Below are positions 1 through 11,800 of a stretch of 64,000 nt of DNA, in pieces. A program made the translations under genes and the position numbers. The DNA lies in NCBI RefSeq assembly GCF_001641265.1, contig NW_020167531.1:930001-994000 (forward strand), in the 5' to 3' direction. The DNA is from Pseudogymnoascus destructans. Taxonomy: Eukaryota; Ascomycota; Leotiomycetes; Thelebolales; Thelebolaceae. The notes under the pieces were generated by a model, which was not told the origin of the DNA, did no database searches, and saw only the letters and a list, made by a program, of their open reading frames with translations. Numbering within the stretch: position 1 is the first letter of the stretch; each line of letters opens with the position of its first letter.

Positions 1-486
1 AAGGAGCTGGAGGAGGAGCGTGGTGGGAAGGGCAAGGGTGGCGTGGTCTCAGTCGGCCAGTGGGAGATTCATCCGTGGCTACCACGTAGTGATATCGTCG
101 AGTGGTGCGTCAAGAGAGGCGTGGTGATCGAGGCCTATTCTCCTCTTGTGCGCGGCGAGCGCAAGGACGACGAGGTTTTCACAAAGCTGGCGATGATGCA
201 TGGAAAGTTGTGGGCGCAGTGCCTAATAAGGTGGAGTCTGCAGAAGGGATACGTCCCATTGCCGAAGAGCGTGACGTCGGCGCGTATCGAGCAAAATGCG
301 CAGGTTTATGACTTCGAGCTTGGTCCCGAAGATATGGAGCTTCTCAACTTTGATGAGTACCAGCCCACCTTTTGGGACCCAACAGTGCAGCCCCGGAGAA
401 GTAGGCAGGATTCGGGGATGTATTGGGCTAGTTTCACTTATAGCGATGGATTAATCTTAGACGCGAATTCCTCTCAAGATATCTGA
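1..486 (+). CDS. Aldo-keto reductase, C-terminal part (5' end outside window)
   Basis: The frame is open from the first base and ends at TGA 484-486. The peptide has the order expected for the second half of an NAD(P)H-dependent aldo-keto reductase barrel. There is a xxQWEIHPW strand where the family has NQ-E-HP, then a WCVKRGV-IEAYSPL segment, then AQCLIRWSLQKG. The cofactor-phosphate loop follows as PLPKSVTSARIEQN, and FELGPEDMELL closes the core. Family members reduce aldehydes and ketones in the cytosol. The catalytic Asp, Tyr and Lys lie upstream and cannot be seen. No intron is needed in the visible part. The gene converges on a Zn2Cys6 regulator 147 bp downstream, which might control it, but that is only inference from position. 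Confidence 0.9.
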   Translation, partial: KELEEERGGKGKGGVVSVGQWEIHPWLPRSDIVEWCVKRGVVIEAYSPLVRGERKDDEVFTKLAMMHGKLWAQCLIRWSLQKGYVPLPKSVTSARIEQNAQVYDFELGPEDMELLNFDEYQPTFWDPTVQPRRSRQDSGMYWASFTYSDGLILDANSSQDI

Positions 487-632
487 TTTGACATTCACAC
501 CACACTAGGTTTATCTAGCAATACTTCTATCGCTTCATTTCACAGGGTATTTCCAAATGCATACCTTTCCGTCCGACAAGACGCCATCCAAATCACCCAA
601 ACGCCATCCCCGTCGCTTAAACCACTCACGAC

Positions 633-2893
633 TCACATTACAACGTCTGGAACCATCCACAGCCACTCGTTGGGCATAAAATCCATATCCTCCAACCCAA
701 GCCACCCCTCCCCTAGGTCCTGCACCGGAGATATCTCCCCAGGTACCACTACGCCCCTCCGGCCCATACCCTCCGTATAATTCCTCCTTAGTTCCTTCCA
801 AAGCGCAGCCAAAAACCCAAACCAGTCGCCCTGGTCCCCCTCCTTTCGTATTAGCGCACTAACTCCCTCCAGCCGCTGCACAAACACGTCGACGTAAGAC
901 TCGAGCGCCAGAACGGCGCGCACATTCTCCACGCCCCACGACGGCGACGAAATGCCTAGGCTAAGCTCCACCGCGAGACTTAGGGAGTAGTGTATGCGCG
1001 CCCAGTTGTAGCCAAACAGGGCGCGGAAATCCGCGTCGTTAAGTGCGACAACAGCATCGAGGACGCGGCGCACAGCGCCGAGACAGTCGATTAGGATCGT
1101 TGTGCGGGGGAGGGAGAGGGTGTCGTTGGGGTGTAGGCCGTGCAGGCCTATTTCGTGGGTATATGCTTGGACGACGAGGAGGGAGGTTGCCAGGAGGGTG
1201 TTTGTGGTGAGGCGGGTCGGGATCAAGGACTCGATGCCTGTGAGCGCCGCAGAGAAGGAGCGCACGTGGAAACTCAGTTGGGAATCCGGCACGGGGGGGA
1301 CAGAGCGGGAGAAGTCGTAGTCGAAGGTGTCGCTAATTGACTCAACGTGGTGGGCGAGTCGGACTTGATGGATGAGGAGGACGTCGGAGGGCAGGGCAGA
1401 GCTAGAGGAGAGAGATTGCGCGCACTCTTCGAGATAGGGCGTGTATTTCAGGGTGCTTGTTTTGCGCAAGGCATGCGCGTAGGACGAGCAGATGACATAG
1501 GCACCGATATAGGCGCGACGGGCGCCTGGGCTCCAAGCCTTAGCGGATTCGGAGGGGGCCGGAGCGCCCTTCGGAAAGGGAAATAAAACGCTGAGATTTT
1601 GGCGATCTGCGGGCATGGGGCGGCGGTTGATACTGAGGGTTGTGACAAGGGAGATGGCGAGGGAAGATAACCGGTACGATGATTTAAGATGGAGATGGCA
1701 CCTTTGGAAAGGTCAGAAAGATTCATTATTAAGCCAAAGGTCGTACAGAGAAAGCTTACCAAGAGAGATGAACAAGCAACCCTTGGAGCATGTCCAGAGT
1801 TTGTTCGCCATCAACGACCATCCTACCAGCTAATTCTTCCAAATAGGCCCTTTCTAGCTTCGTCTGGAGCTCCCTGTCCTTCCATGACGCAGCGGTACAG
1901 ATAGCCAACAACAGCATTGGGTTATCCTGACGAAGCATGCCTGTAGACAAGTTTGGGTGTATTGCAATGTAAGGAAAGTTCTGGTTCATGGCTCTGAACT
2001 CTTGCAGGAGAGCATGCGCAGTTTTCAAATCCAAGATTCCCTGATCTATCACGTCAAGGTACGTCTCTCCGTTAGAGTCCCTTGGAATGGTCCCTGTGGG
2101 ATGGTGCTGGGGAGGACCAAGAGCATATGCAGCTACATTAATGTTATTTGATGCATGGCCTGCCATTCTCTGGTTTTCCAATGCCGTGTAATGGGACAGG
2201 GTTTGCTCCAACCTGTCGATGTGAGCATCCTTTCTTTGCAAATCTGCTCTTGCATCGAATGAAGTCTCATAAGATCTTGGACTCTCAAAAGCAGCACTTC
2301 TGGGGTCACTGCTACTCATATTACTGAAACCTATATCAAGATTGTCCTTGCGTGGCGCCCCTGACTTGCGCGTTAGCGGGCATGATGGTGGGGAGGCCCG
2401 GGGAGGGGGGATCGCAGTTGCAATAGTACACGCGAGCCACCTCTCTGAACTTACATCTTTGAATAGGATATTGGCATTCATGTTTCCCAGATTCGCATCT
2501 TTAGAGTTGTAAGCCCGGGACCGATATCATAATGAGGTAGCCGGTTCTCTCGATGCATATAAGAATTACGTACCTTTTACAGGTTCTCTCTTTGATGTCC
2601 GATGGTTCGCATTTTGTCTTTTTCACTTTACAGCGCAGACATGATGACCCAGGCATACTCCGGATGACTCTCTTTGCTCGTTTCCTTAGTTGCTCATGTG
2701 AACCATGAGAATCTTCGGTCACCGAAACTTCTGAACTCTCAGCTCCCAACAGCTGGGAGGCGCTGCCGACATGTTCCCCTTGGCTTTCATCCGGTGGATG
2801 CCCTATAGTTCCTTGTAGTGCAGCGGCATCGAGGCTATCCTCTAGTGGTTGATCTTCGTTCTCTGTCGCATTCGTGAGCGGTTGCTCAGACAT
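633..2893 (-). CDS. Zn2Cys6 fungal transcription factor, four exons
   Basis: Four exons (2893-2574, 2498-2455, 2360-1760, 1701-633) join in frame to 677 aa. The binuclear zinc cluster is split by intron 1. Cys85, Cys88, Cys95 and Cys105 lie in exon 1 and Cys108 and Cys115 in exon 2, giving C-x2-C-x6-C-x9-C-x2-C-x6-C. It is preceded by a basic KRAKRVIR stretch. Exon 3 holds a predicted short coiled coil (LQRKDAHIDRLEQTL) and the start of the helical middle region. Exon 4 carries the rest, ending MVPDVVM. The layout resembles Leu3/PrtT/War1-type regulators, but I cannot assign a target. Introns are 75, 94 and 58 bp with GTACGT, GTAAGT and GTAAGC donors. Met at 2893 was chosen because it begins an ordinary acidic N-terminus; an in-frame ATG at 2956 is the alternative. 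It is a nuclear protein, probably regulating neighbouring metabolic genes. Confidence 0.88.
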
Positions 2894-3385
2894 GATAGGT
2901 TTACGACCACACAACTTCCCCCATTTGCCGTTGGCAGGCGCCGACGCCGAGTACAAAATGGGTTTAGTATGGCAGCCAAATTAATTAATGAAATGTGAAA
3001 ACATCAACATTATTCCTCGCGACAATTGGAAATTTGTGGTAATGCCGACAGTTTTAATAAGAGAGAAATAAAATATGAGGTCCACCCTGCATGATGACAT
3101 AGTCGCGTCTGGCCAGCAAAAGCTCGGGCAACACTTTTTCCGCCGACTTAAACCACACCTAGACTAACTTGCACCTAGACCATCATCCATAGATCAACAA
3201 ACACAAACACAAACACTTCAGTACAAATAGTTATCAAAAATTTGAATTTAAAAGGTCGGGTGTCTTTTCTATGATGATGAGAGTGTTCCGGATATCTCAT
3301 TTTATGGGACCAATGGGTGCGAAATATGCAGATGCTATCGATATCAGCATCAACTATATTCTACAGCTAACCCAGCCTTCTCTAT
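2894..3385. other. Intergenic region upstream of the Zn2Cys6 regulator
   Basis: No gene is seen. The stretch holds the upstream region of the regulator and the downstream flank of the reductase. It is AT-rich near 3000-3080 and 3220-3260. I recognise no specific site. Confidence 0.6.
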
Positions 3386-4493
3386 CTAAAATAGGGATGT
3401 GCCGTCAACTTTGCTAGGTTTTGCCTTCACTACGCCTGACAGGTCCTGCTGAATCCTCCACTGCTCCATTTTTAAGAGCTCATACACGGTTGAGCACTTA
3501 GGCGCAGACACTCCGTACTTCTCTGCCTTCTTCAGTGCGTTTCCCAGGATAACCTCAATCTCCATCAGACGCCCCTGCTCGACGTCCACAAGCATGCTCG
3601 GCCGGTACGGGCAGTCGTCAGGTAGGCCATAAGCCAGTTTCTGGATTGCTGCTTCCGGTAGCTCCACGCCATCTTCCTTCGCGATCGCCACTAGCTCCCG
3701 CATCATCGGGACGAGGAGACTCTCCCTTCCCTTGGACGACTGCACTTCCCCAACATCCATCTTCATTAAGGCGCAGAGCGTGTTGAATGTGCCGTTCCAC
3801 AGTAACTTGTACCATCGGGCCTTGGGCATGTCCAGGTCGAGGGATACAATCCCCGGGCCGCCACTATCATACATGGCAACAAACTCGGTTCCTTGCCGGA
3901 TCTGGGTCTCTCTATCGAGGCCATCGTGGAAGTGAGGGCCCATGATATTCCTCTCGCTGCCAATATGGGCGATTCCATTCTCCCCCACAGTGCGTGACCC
4001 GATTACGGAGACCCCGGAAATAACAGTATTTTTGGGAAAGGCCTCAATGATGGGAAGCTCGATATCAAGGCCATTCTGAATGAGGACGATAGCCGTAACT
4101 CCGGGCGTCACAACGGGCCGTATCATCTCGGCGACGCTGTAGCTATCCGGGAGCTGTTTAGTGCTCACAAACACGTAGTCATAGTGCTGGGCCTCGGTTC
4201 CGGATGGGGGCAATGCAGCTTCAGAGACCGTCGCCACAACTGAGCGCGCATGTCAGTAACAGATACACATATAAAGGGGTTGGGTGCTAACTTCTGCTCG
4301 GCTTCCAACCCTTCAGAGTCCCGTGATCTACAGATTCGATATCCCATCCTTTCTCACTTACTATCTTGTACTTGGACCGTAGAACCGCGGTCACATGAGC
4401 ACGCCCAGAGTTTTCGAGGACGACAGATCCGATTGTACCGACCCCACCACTTCCTATCAAACAAACATTACATTTTGGGGTGTTGGAACCCAT
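3386..4493 (-). CDS. 2-dehydropantoate 2-reductase family protein (ApbA/PanE-like)
   Basis: Two exons (4493-4292 and 4239-3386; 52-bp intron, donor GTTAGC) give 351 aa. The N-terminus has the NADP-binding loop GSGGVGT (Gly14-Gly19). Further on are VFVSTKQLPD and LIQNGLDIE, equivalent to the conserved KN and QNG positions. The catalytic-domain motif KLLWNGTFNTLCAL carries the Lys-Asn pair, and SMLVDVEQGRLMEIE carries the conserved Glu. In the pantothenate pathway the enzyme reduces ketopantoate to pantoate with NADPH. Fungi have many paralogues that act on other keto-acids, so pantothenate synthesis is not certain. The length fits the family. It lies between a regulator and a hydrolase, all on the minus strand. 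Confidence 0.88.
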
Positions 4494-4905
4494 CGCGGTT
4501 ATATGCGCTGCAGCAGGAGTATATGGCGAACAATTTATTAATTTGTGATTCGAGTGATTCGAGGAGATCCCACTATATTTATATGGCAGGTTAGCCTCGC
4601 GCGGGGTCGTCGGGGTTGGTTCTCGATGGGTAAGTTATATGTGGGGTTGTTGCGGGGCAGCGACTTACATAAAGAGCACAGTAACATGGTCGTATCGACC
4701 AAAAGTCCGAAGATGGACTATGAGAAAGCCGAGGATTGATATCAACTATATTTTCTTTCAGTGACACTATAAGGCATTGAATTTAAGTGTCGAGACCAAT
4801 TCCCATTTTCTCACGTGATATAATTTTTCATATTCACGTTGCACAGGCAAGTTTTCTTAAAGAAGTTGTTGACTTTGGCAAAGCGCAGTTAAGCTGCCAT
4901 GGCAT
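4494..4905. other. Intergenic, promoter side of the reductase gene
   Basis: No coding frame with support. The stretch covers the upstream region of the minus-strand reductase and the 3' flank of the hydrolase. No motif is recognised. Confidence 0.5.
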
Positions 4906-6054
4906 TTATTCATTGGTTGGTTTCTCAGCTAAGAACTTTAGCACAAGGTCGTTGAACTTCTCAGCATCTTCCCAGTAACACCAGTGCCCTCCGAAGTCTA
5001 CCACAACTCCTTGGACATATGCATCCGATGCATTATCACTCTTGTTCCTGTTTTCAAGTATGGCATCTACAATCCACATTGGCCCTTTGGCTGGAAAGCA
5101 TCCACTTCTTTCGCTCGCAACGACCAATATGTCAGTGCTGCTGTCACTGCCCGCCCCACTGAAATTCTTCTTGATAGAGCCCCTCCAGTCTATGGCAGTA
5201 TGGTCAGACATCAACTTTCCGAACCAGGTTGGGTCACCCTGCTGGGAAATCTTTAGGAAGAAGCTTGTGTCATCCTCTTGGGCCTTCAGGTACGCTGCCT
5301 CGGAGTCAAATTGCTGTCTGCCCCAGGTCGGGTCCCAGATATATGCCAAGCAACCATCAACGGTGCCCTTGTAAACGTCGTCGGGATTCGTCGAAAGAGT
5401 ATCCAGCATGTTCTTCAACGATTCCGAGGAGTTGAGGGACCTGTTGCCATGCTCGGGCCCCCATGTGCCATCTTGTGTGTAGTTTTGAAGCGGAGCCTGG
5501 TCGACCCATATTAACTTGTCAAACATACTCTTTCCAAACTGCTCCGCGAACAACCTGGAGGCGGTGTTAGTGTTCATCGCCACGTACGAGGTGAAGGCGT
5601 AATTCTAACCAAGTAATTGCACAGCCAAGACTGCCAGCTATGCAGCTCGGTCGAGCAACATTCCGACTAGTATTGCATTTATCACCCGGAAGTTCTGGGT
5701 TCAATCCCAACCAATCCACGAGCTCCTTCAAATCTTGGCCCAGTGTTGCTACTGTGGCATCTTGGCCATCTGGTCGCCGACCGGAGCGCCCATGGCCACG
5801 GAGATCTGGAGCAATAACCCAAAACTTTTCCTGTAAAGCGCCAATATTGCGATCCCAGACAGCAGAGGATCCGGTAAACCCGTGGAGCTGCAGAGATATT
5901 AGTCATTGCAGGCCGTCACATTCGAATAGTGGCTCTATCTTACTAGAATTAATGGCTTCTTTGCTTGGTCACCAAGGCTTTGATAGGCAAGCTCTACTCC
6001 ATCGGCGGTTGTAAAGAAGTTGTATCCAGGAATGGTAGTCGCGGAGGAAGACAT
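4906..6054 (-). CDS. Alpha/beta-hydrolase fold protein
   Basis: Three exons (6054-5944, 5887-5610, 5554-4906) give 345 aa. The introns are 56 and 55 bp, and the second has a perfect CTAAC branch site. The first exon ends in a strand (KKPLILL) that leads into the oxyanion loop LHGFTGSS. The second has the APDLRGHGRSG turn and the nucleophile elbow A-G-S-L-G with Ser123. The third has DKLIWVDQAP and, near the C-terminus, FGGHWCYWED with the likely catalytic His. The family includes esterases, epoxide hydrolases and haloperoxidase-like enzymes, and the substrate cannot be told. Without the second intron the frame stops shortly after the elbow, so the splice is well supported. Start at 6054 gives a normal cytosolic N-terminus (MSSSATTIPGY). 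Confidence 0.87.
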
Positions 6055-6672
6055 GGTCCTGCAAATATATGTTAAGAATGTCTGTACTTCTTTCATCACG
6101 ATTGCTGCGTTCTCATGACCGATTTCGCCCATGTTGACTCGGATTGAATTGTGCAAAATCACCTGACACCGGCACTTGAAAAGTCTGTATCACGTGCTAA
6201 TCATTGGCTCTGTGGCTCTTTCCATACGAGTATTGCGTCCCTGCTATAGAGCTGTTGGTCTGGTATTCTCTATTGATATCGCTTTCTATAATTCTATGCA
6301 TATTGCTGCTGCCGCGAAGTCTTCCCTTCCAGTTTAGATTCTTTGGCCAGAGGTACGTGCTGGACATTGCCGGCGGCACACCACCCCGCATTTTACCCCA
6401 CGACGCTAATATGGTGCCGAGCGACGGCAACATCAGCACACTACAGATAGTCCTTGTGCACATTAAATTGTAGGATTCAAGAATGACGAACTGCCATTTC
6501 GAAACCATAACTTAATAACCCCCAGTTACAATAATCTTTTTTTACTCAGAGCAACATTGTTGTATTATACATCCGCTATTATAAGTGCTTCCATTTACGA
6601 GATAATCATATCTCGATACATATACCATTGTATCCATCCCTTAAACCGTATCAATTTGCATCCTGAAGAAGC
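6055..6672. other. Intergenic region
   Basis: The stretch lies between the hydrolase promoter and the 3' end of the LMBD1-like gene. No reading frame with family resemblance, no RNA gene and no repeat is recognised. Confidence 0.5.
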
Positions 6673-8469
6673 TCAATCATCATCATCATGCATATCCCCT
6701 CGCACCCCTCGACCAGCTGCACCCTGACCAGATACCCTCCCTCCACTTGCTCGCCCGGTGATATCCTGCCACGTCGCTCCAAACCTCCTCCCTGTAGACG
6801 CCAACAGCCCCTCCTCTTCATCGGCCTCTGCATCCTGATCAATCTCGCTCATGTTGAGCTTCGGCGTCCGGAACAATGCCGTGACAAATATGATGAAGAA
6901 AATAGCCAGGAATGCAAACTGTGCCCAGAAGTCTACCGCACCGAAGAATGGGAAGTTGGCAGTGATGCGGTTGATGAATGTTGATACGACACTGGGTGTG
7001 CAGATGTTCCCAGACTTGTCGGCATGGGACAGCTTGGTACATTGCTTGATGAGTTCGGGGTGGTCGGTACAATCCGGCGCGTCCCCAGCGTGTCGGGGTG
7101 GATTTGTACAGAAAGTCTGCGGCCCATACAGCGAGTACTGGGGTGCAACAATAGTCGTGATCGCATAGTTGATTGCCAATACGATCAAGCTCAGCATCAT
7201 GGTTGCCAGCAAAAGGCCTTGCGGAGATGTACGGCCCTTGCGGATATCAAAAAGCCGAACCCATAGGAACCTAATCCCAACTCTTGCAATGCCTGCCACA
7301 GAGCTGGCGAAGAAAAACATGACCAAAAGAGCCATCAATATGTAGTCGATGGGGAAAACCTTCGATGACTGAACAAAGATCCAATCAATCGGCTGGAAGA
7401 TGTGAACCCTGCCAAGAATATAGCCACACTGCTCTTTGCAGATGGAATTTTTGGCCTTGTCGACTCCTGTGATGAGCATGGATACCCAAATCAAGATCGA
7501 GATAAGAAGCATAAATATTCCACCAAGTAGCTTCAATGGTCGGAAAATCGCGCAGAGTTTTGTCCAGGCCTTCGCGACCTTAGACTGACCTTGCCCTTGA
7601 GCTTCGGCAGCTAGACGTTCGCGACGGACTAACGTCCGTTCCTCGCGAACAAGACCTTCAAGTTCCCGCTGGTCTTTGGCTGGTAATCCATCTGGGCGTC
7701 CGGCACTTCGTCCCTCCAACTGTCGCTGTCTCTCGCGGTTCTGCACCAGCGCAGAAGCCGTTGAAGCGTAGAGCTGGGGTGCTGAGATAGATGGCGCAGA
7801 TTTGATAAAGGATATAGGCATCAACGCAAATCCTGCAGCTGTATATAGCACATATAATATCGTTCCAAGCGTAATCAAAAGACCCAGTGCAAATGTAAGT
7901 GCTCGCTCCCCCTTGTTCGCAGACAGCAGTCTCCTGAAGTAATCAAGGTCCATTCGGCCATCTCTATCATGTGCTGCGACAGGCACGAAGAACCCGACCA
8001 GGAAAACAATGAGCGCCAGTAGGATGAATGCAATCGTGTACTTGAATGCATTCCAGAATCGCTGCGCGAAAGACTGTGTCCCTTCCTCTTCTTCGACCTC
8101 ATCGTACTCCTCGTACCAGAAATACGTGAAAGGGATGACGATTAAGCATAAGAGTGCGTCAAGCGAGTACAATGCATAGTATACAATCTTCAGAGTCAGC
8201 AGGATGTTGCCCACGCGCTCCGGTGTCGCCCAACCCTTCTTGATGCCGAGCTTCGATGACGATGTCGACGAGACAAGCGCAATGTCGACGGGAAGCAGGA
8301 ACACCGTCGCGAGCAACGACGTCAACGTAAAAATCGTAACTGTTGTGACAACCGCCGACCTATCTCGAGGCGTTTGGTATGTGTATGTAAAAGCTGCTGC
8401 GCCTGCTGCGACGAGGGCGACAGCAATGGCATAGGAGAGCCAAATGAACGCCGTTTGAATGAGAGCCAT
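6673..8469 (-). CDS. LMBR1-domain membrane protein, lysosomal cobalamin transporter-like (LMBD1)
   Basis: A single exon encodes 598 aa. About nine hydrophobic spans are visible: four before residue 210, an acidic loop (YDEVEEEEG), a long basic cytosolic loop near residues 255-320, then five more. The C-terminal tail is acidic and ends in four Asp. The start MALIQTAFIWLSYAI and the following YQTPRDRS...LLPVDIALVS resemble fungal proteins annotated as probable lysosomal cobalamin transporters. An upstream in-frame ATG at 8523 would add 18 residues and is less likely. Animal LMBD1 exports cobalamin from lysosomes. Fungi are not known to use cobalamin, so the transported substrate, presumably at the vacuole, is open. 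It shares a 421-bp divergent promoter region with CFT1. Confidence 0.88.
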   Translation of the reverse strand: MALIQTAFIWLSYAIAVALVAAGAAAFTYTYQTPRDRSAVVTTVTIFTLTSLLATVFLLPVDIALVSSTSSSKLGIKKGWATPERVGNILLTLKIVYYALYSLDALLCLIVIPFTYFWYEEYDEVEEEEGTQSFAQRFWNAFKYTIAFILLALIVFLVGFFVPVAAHDRDGRMDLDYFRRLLSANKGERALTFALGLLITLGTILYVLYTAAGFALMPISFIKSAPSISAPQLYASTASALVQNRERQRQLEGRSAGRPDGLPAKDQRELEGLVREERTLVRRERLAAEAQGQGQSKVAKAWTKLCAIFRPLKLLGGIFMLLISILIWVSMLITGVDKAKNSICKEQCGYILGRVHIFQPIDWIFVQSSKVFPIDYILMALLVMFFFASSVAGIARVGIRFLWVRLFDIRKGRTSPQGLLLATMMLSLIVLAINYAITTIVAPQYSLYGPQTFCTNPPRHAGDAPDCTDHPELIKQCTKLSHADKSGNICTPSVVSTFINRITANFPFFGAVDFWAQFAFLAIFFIIFVTALFRTPKLNMSEIDQDAEADEEEGLLASTGRRFGATWQDITGRASGGRVSGQGAAGRGVRGDMHDDDD

Positions 8470-8890
8470 GATGACGTCGGTATCTATGACTGGAGAATAG
8501 CTGTCGTTAGCTTTGCGCAACATGCAAAACGTTCAGGAGCCACGAAGAGGGCTTACACAGTATCAAACCAGCATTCAAAGTGCTAATAGTAGTTGGCACA
8601 GTACAGTTGGCACATTGAAGCTCCAGTCGGTCGCTGGTGGGGTTGAATAAGACGGTGGATGTTTCATGGAAGGAGTGTTTTGACCAAGCTTCAAAGGGAC
8701 TTGAAGGTACGTACACACCTGTCCGGACATGGGTGGCTGGATCAAAGGGTGCACAGACCAACGCGGCAGACAGCTTGGCCGCGCGCGTCGGAACTTCTTG
8801 TCTCAAATCTCCATCCACAAAGTCCGAAAAGCATCCCAATTGTCCCCAGACACCACGAAATGCATGATTGACATCAGTCGTCTCCTCATA
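8470..8890. promoter_or_regulatory. Divergent promoter region between LMBD1-like gene and CFT1
   Basis: The start codons of the minus-strand membrane protein and plus-strand CFT1 are 421 bp apart, so both promoters must lie here. No TATA box is evident. The assignment rests on geometry only. Confidence 0.5.
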
Positions 8891-11800
8891 ATGCAGTGTT
8901 TTACGGAGCTGGCGCCTCCCACTGCCGCCACACACTCACTGACCTTACCCTTCACTTCTGGAACCGCTACGAATCTCATTGTCGCAAAGACCTCGTTGCT
9001 CCAGATCTTCTTCGTCAAGACCATTACGCTGGAGCTTGAGGCTGCAGGCGGTGACAACGAAGATACGGAAGATGCGATCATCAGCAGCAGACAATTGGGG
9101 GGCGACAAAGATGGATTCGAGTCCTCGTTTCTCGACCCAGACGCTGTCCAACGTTCAACACTCGCAAGCACAACAAAGCTCGTTTTGGTCGGCGAGTATG
9201 CGCTCGCTGGGACGGTAACGTCGTTGGCGCGCATCAAGATATCAGAATCGAAGTCCGGAGGAGAATCTTTGTTGCTGTCTTTCAAGGATGCAAAGCTTAG
9301 TTTGGTGGAGTGGGACCCAGAGAGGCATGGACTGTCGACAGTCTCAATTCATTACTACGAGCAAGAAGAAATCGGCGGATCTCCTTGGGATCCATATCTT
9401 AGCAACTGCTTCAACTACTTGACAGCAGACCCTCGTGGCCGTTGTGCTGCGCTGAAATTCGGAGCGCGCAACCTCGCGATTTTACCGTTTCGCCAGGGCG
9501 ATGAAGATACCACAATGGACGACTGGGACGAAGAACTCGATGGCCCAAGGCCGACTACCGCAATAATTACAAGCGAGAACAAAGGCCACGAAGATACGCC
9601 TTATGCACCGTCATTTGTTCTCCGACTATCATCACTTGATCCAACCCTCATTCATACCGTTCACCTAGCATTTCTTTACGAATACCGAGAGCCTACGTTT
9701 GGAATTCTGTCTTCAACATTGTCGCCATCCTCTTCCCTCCTCGACGAGCGGAAAGATCAACTCTCATACATGGTCTTCACTTTAGATCTCAACCAAAAGG
9801 CGTCAACGACCATCTTAGTAGTGACCGGCCTCCCGTACGACTTGTTTAAAGTGATTCCTCTACCATCGCCCATTGGCGGAGCACTTCTTGTTGGAGGCAA
9901 TGAACTCATCCATATTGATCAGTCTGGAAAAGCCAATGGTGTTGCAGTTAATGCACTTGCGAAATCTTGTACATCTTTCGGCCTCGTCGACCAGTCATCC
10001 TTGCAAATGAGGCTTGAAGGCTGTGCTGTTGAACAACTATCGGCCGACAATGGTGAAATGCTCATTATCCTGAACACCGGCGAACTTGCGGTCCTTAGTT
10101 TCCGAATGGATGGCCGCTCTGTCTCCGGGCTGAACTTGCGCCGCGTTCCTTCAGAATCCGGCATTTGCATGGGTGCACAGGCATCATGCACCAGCCTTAT
10201 CAACCACAATTCAATGTTTATCGGCAGCGAAGATACTGATTCTATTGTTCTTGGATGGTCTAGGAAGTCAAAGCAGGCTGGCAGGCGGCGGTCGCAACCA
10301 ACTATTGACGCCGGAGATGATGCCGATGTGGATGGGACTGATGAGGACCAAGAAGACGAAGACGAAGACGAAGACGATTTGTACGGCGAATCCACCGCTG
10401 CAATTCCTTTGAAAGGCGAAGTAGCTGCAGATGCAAACAGCAAAGCTGGCGACTATGCTTTTCGCATTCACGACTCTCTGGTCAATATTGCACCTTTGAG
10501 GGATGTCACTCTTAGTAAACCAGAGACCCCTCGAGAAGATGAAGACGAAGAAGCTACTATCAGCACAAGAAGTAATTTTGAACTTGTGGGAGTTACCGGT
10601 CGAAATACGAGTGGCTCGTTGGCATTTTTGAGGAGGGAAATCGAACCAAATGTCATCGGCCGCTTCGAATTTCCGGAGGCACGAGGAATATGGACTCTTT
10701 GTGCCAAACGACCTTTGATCAAGGGCTTGGAACCCGAAAAATCCGAAGCCATATTAGATCCGGAATCTGAGCTGGGAGCCCAGTTTGATCGTCTTATGAT
10801 TGTATCAAAATCAACGGAGGATACGCCTGAGGAGTCATCGGTATATGTATTAACATCGGCAGGGTTTGAAGCTTTGGCAGATACCGAATTCGAGCCTGCA
10901 GCTGGAGCAACCATCAAATGCGGGACTGTAGGTAATGGTATGAGAGTTGTCCAGATATTGAAATCGGAAGTCAGGAGCTATGATGGTGGTAGGTCTCTCC
11001 CCTCTCTTTTATTATATGCGATGCTTCATTGAAATATATTTTGCCGAATATTGGAGTGTATTTGGGAAGACGCACTGGCTTTGGAGCAGCAGCAGAGACC
11101 TTCCATAGCATGAATGGAAAATATTTTACCCAGCTACGCGTACCTTGCTCCCTTTTGTATTGATATCTTGTGCTGCGCCCTTTGATGAATGAATGCTGAC
11201 GTTGGATGTTGCCGATAGATCTTGGATTGGCTCAGATTCTGCCAATGTTCGACGATGAAACTGGCGCCGAGCCAAAGATTGTCGCTGCAAGCATAGTTGA
11301 CCCATACGTATTGCTCATCAGAGATGATGCAAGCATATTTGTTGCTTCATGTGACAGCGACAACGATCTGGAAGAGATTGAAAGGGGAGACGATAGCCTG
11401 TTGACAAATAAATGGCTCTCGGGCTGTCTCTACAATGATTCTACGGGCATGTTTGCTGAGACGGCATTGTCGAATGGAACCGTCTCAAAAAAGTCTGTTA
11501 TCATGTCACTGTTAAATTCCGAGGGCGCTCTCTTTGTAAGTGAAATTTGGCCCCTCTGATTTATACGTACTCTTAACTATTCACAGATGTATGCGTTGCC
11601 AGACCTGAGCAAGCCAATATACCAGGCCAATGGGGTATCATTTATACCTACAACAATCTCCCCCGACTATGCAACTCGCAGGTCCACTGTGGCTGAGACC
11701 TTGACTGAGGTCTTGCTTGCTGATCTCGGCGATGCTACGTCAAAATCACCATACCTCATCGTGAGTGCATTAAATAAGAGGAGTTACTTCAAAATAACTG

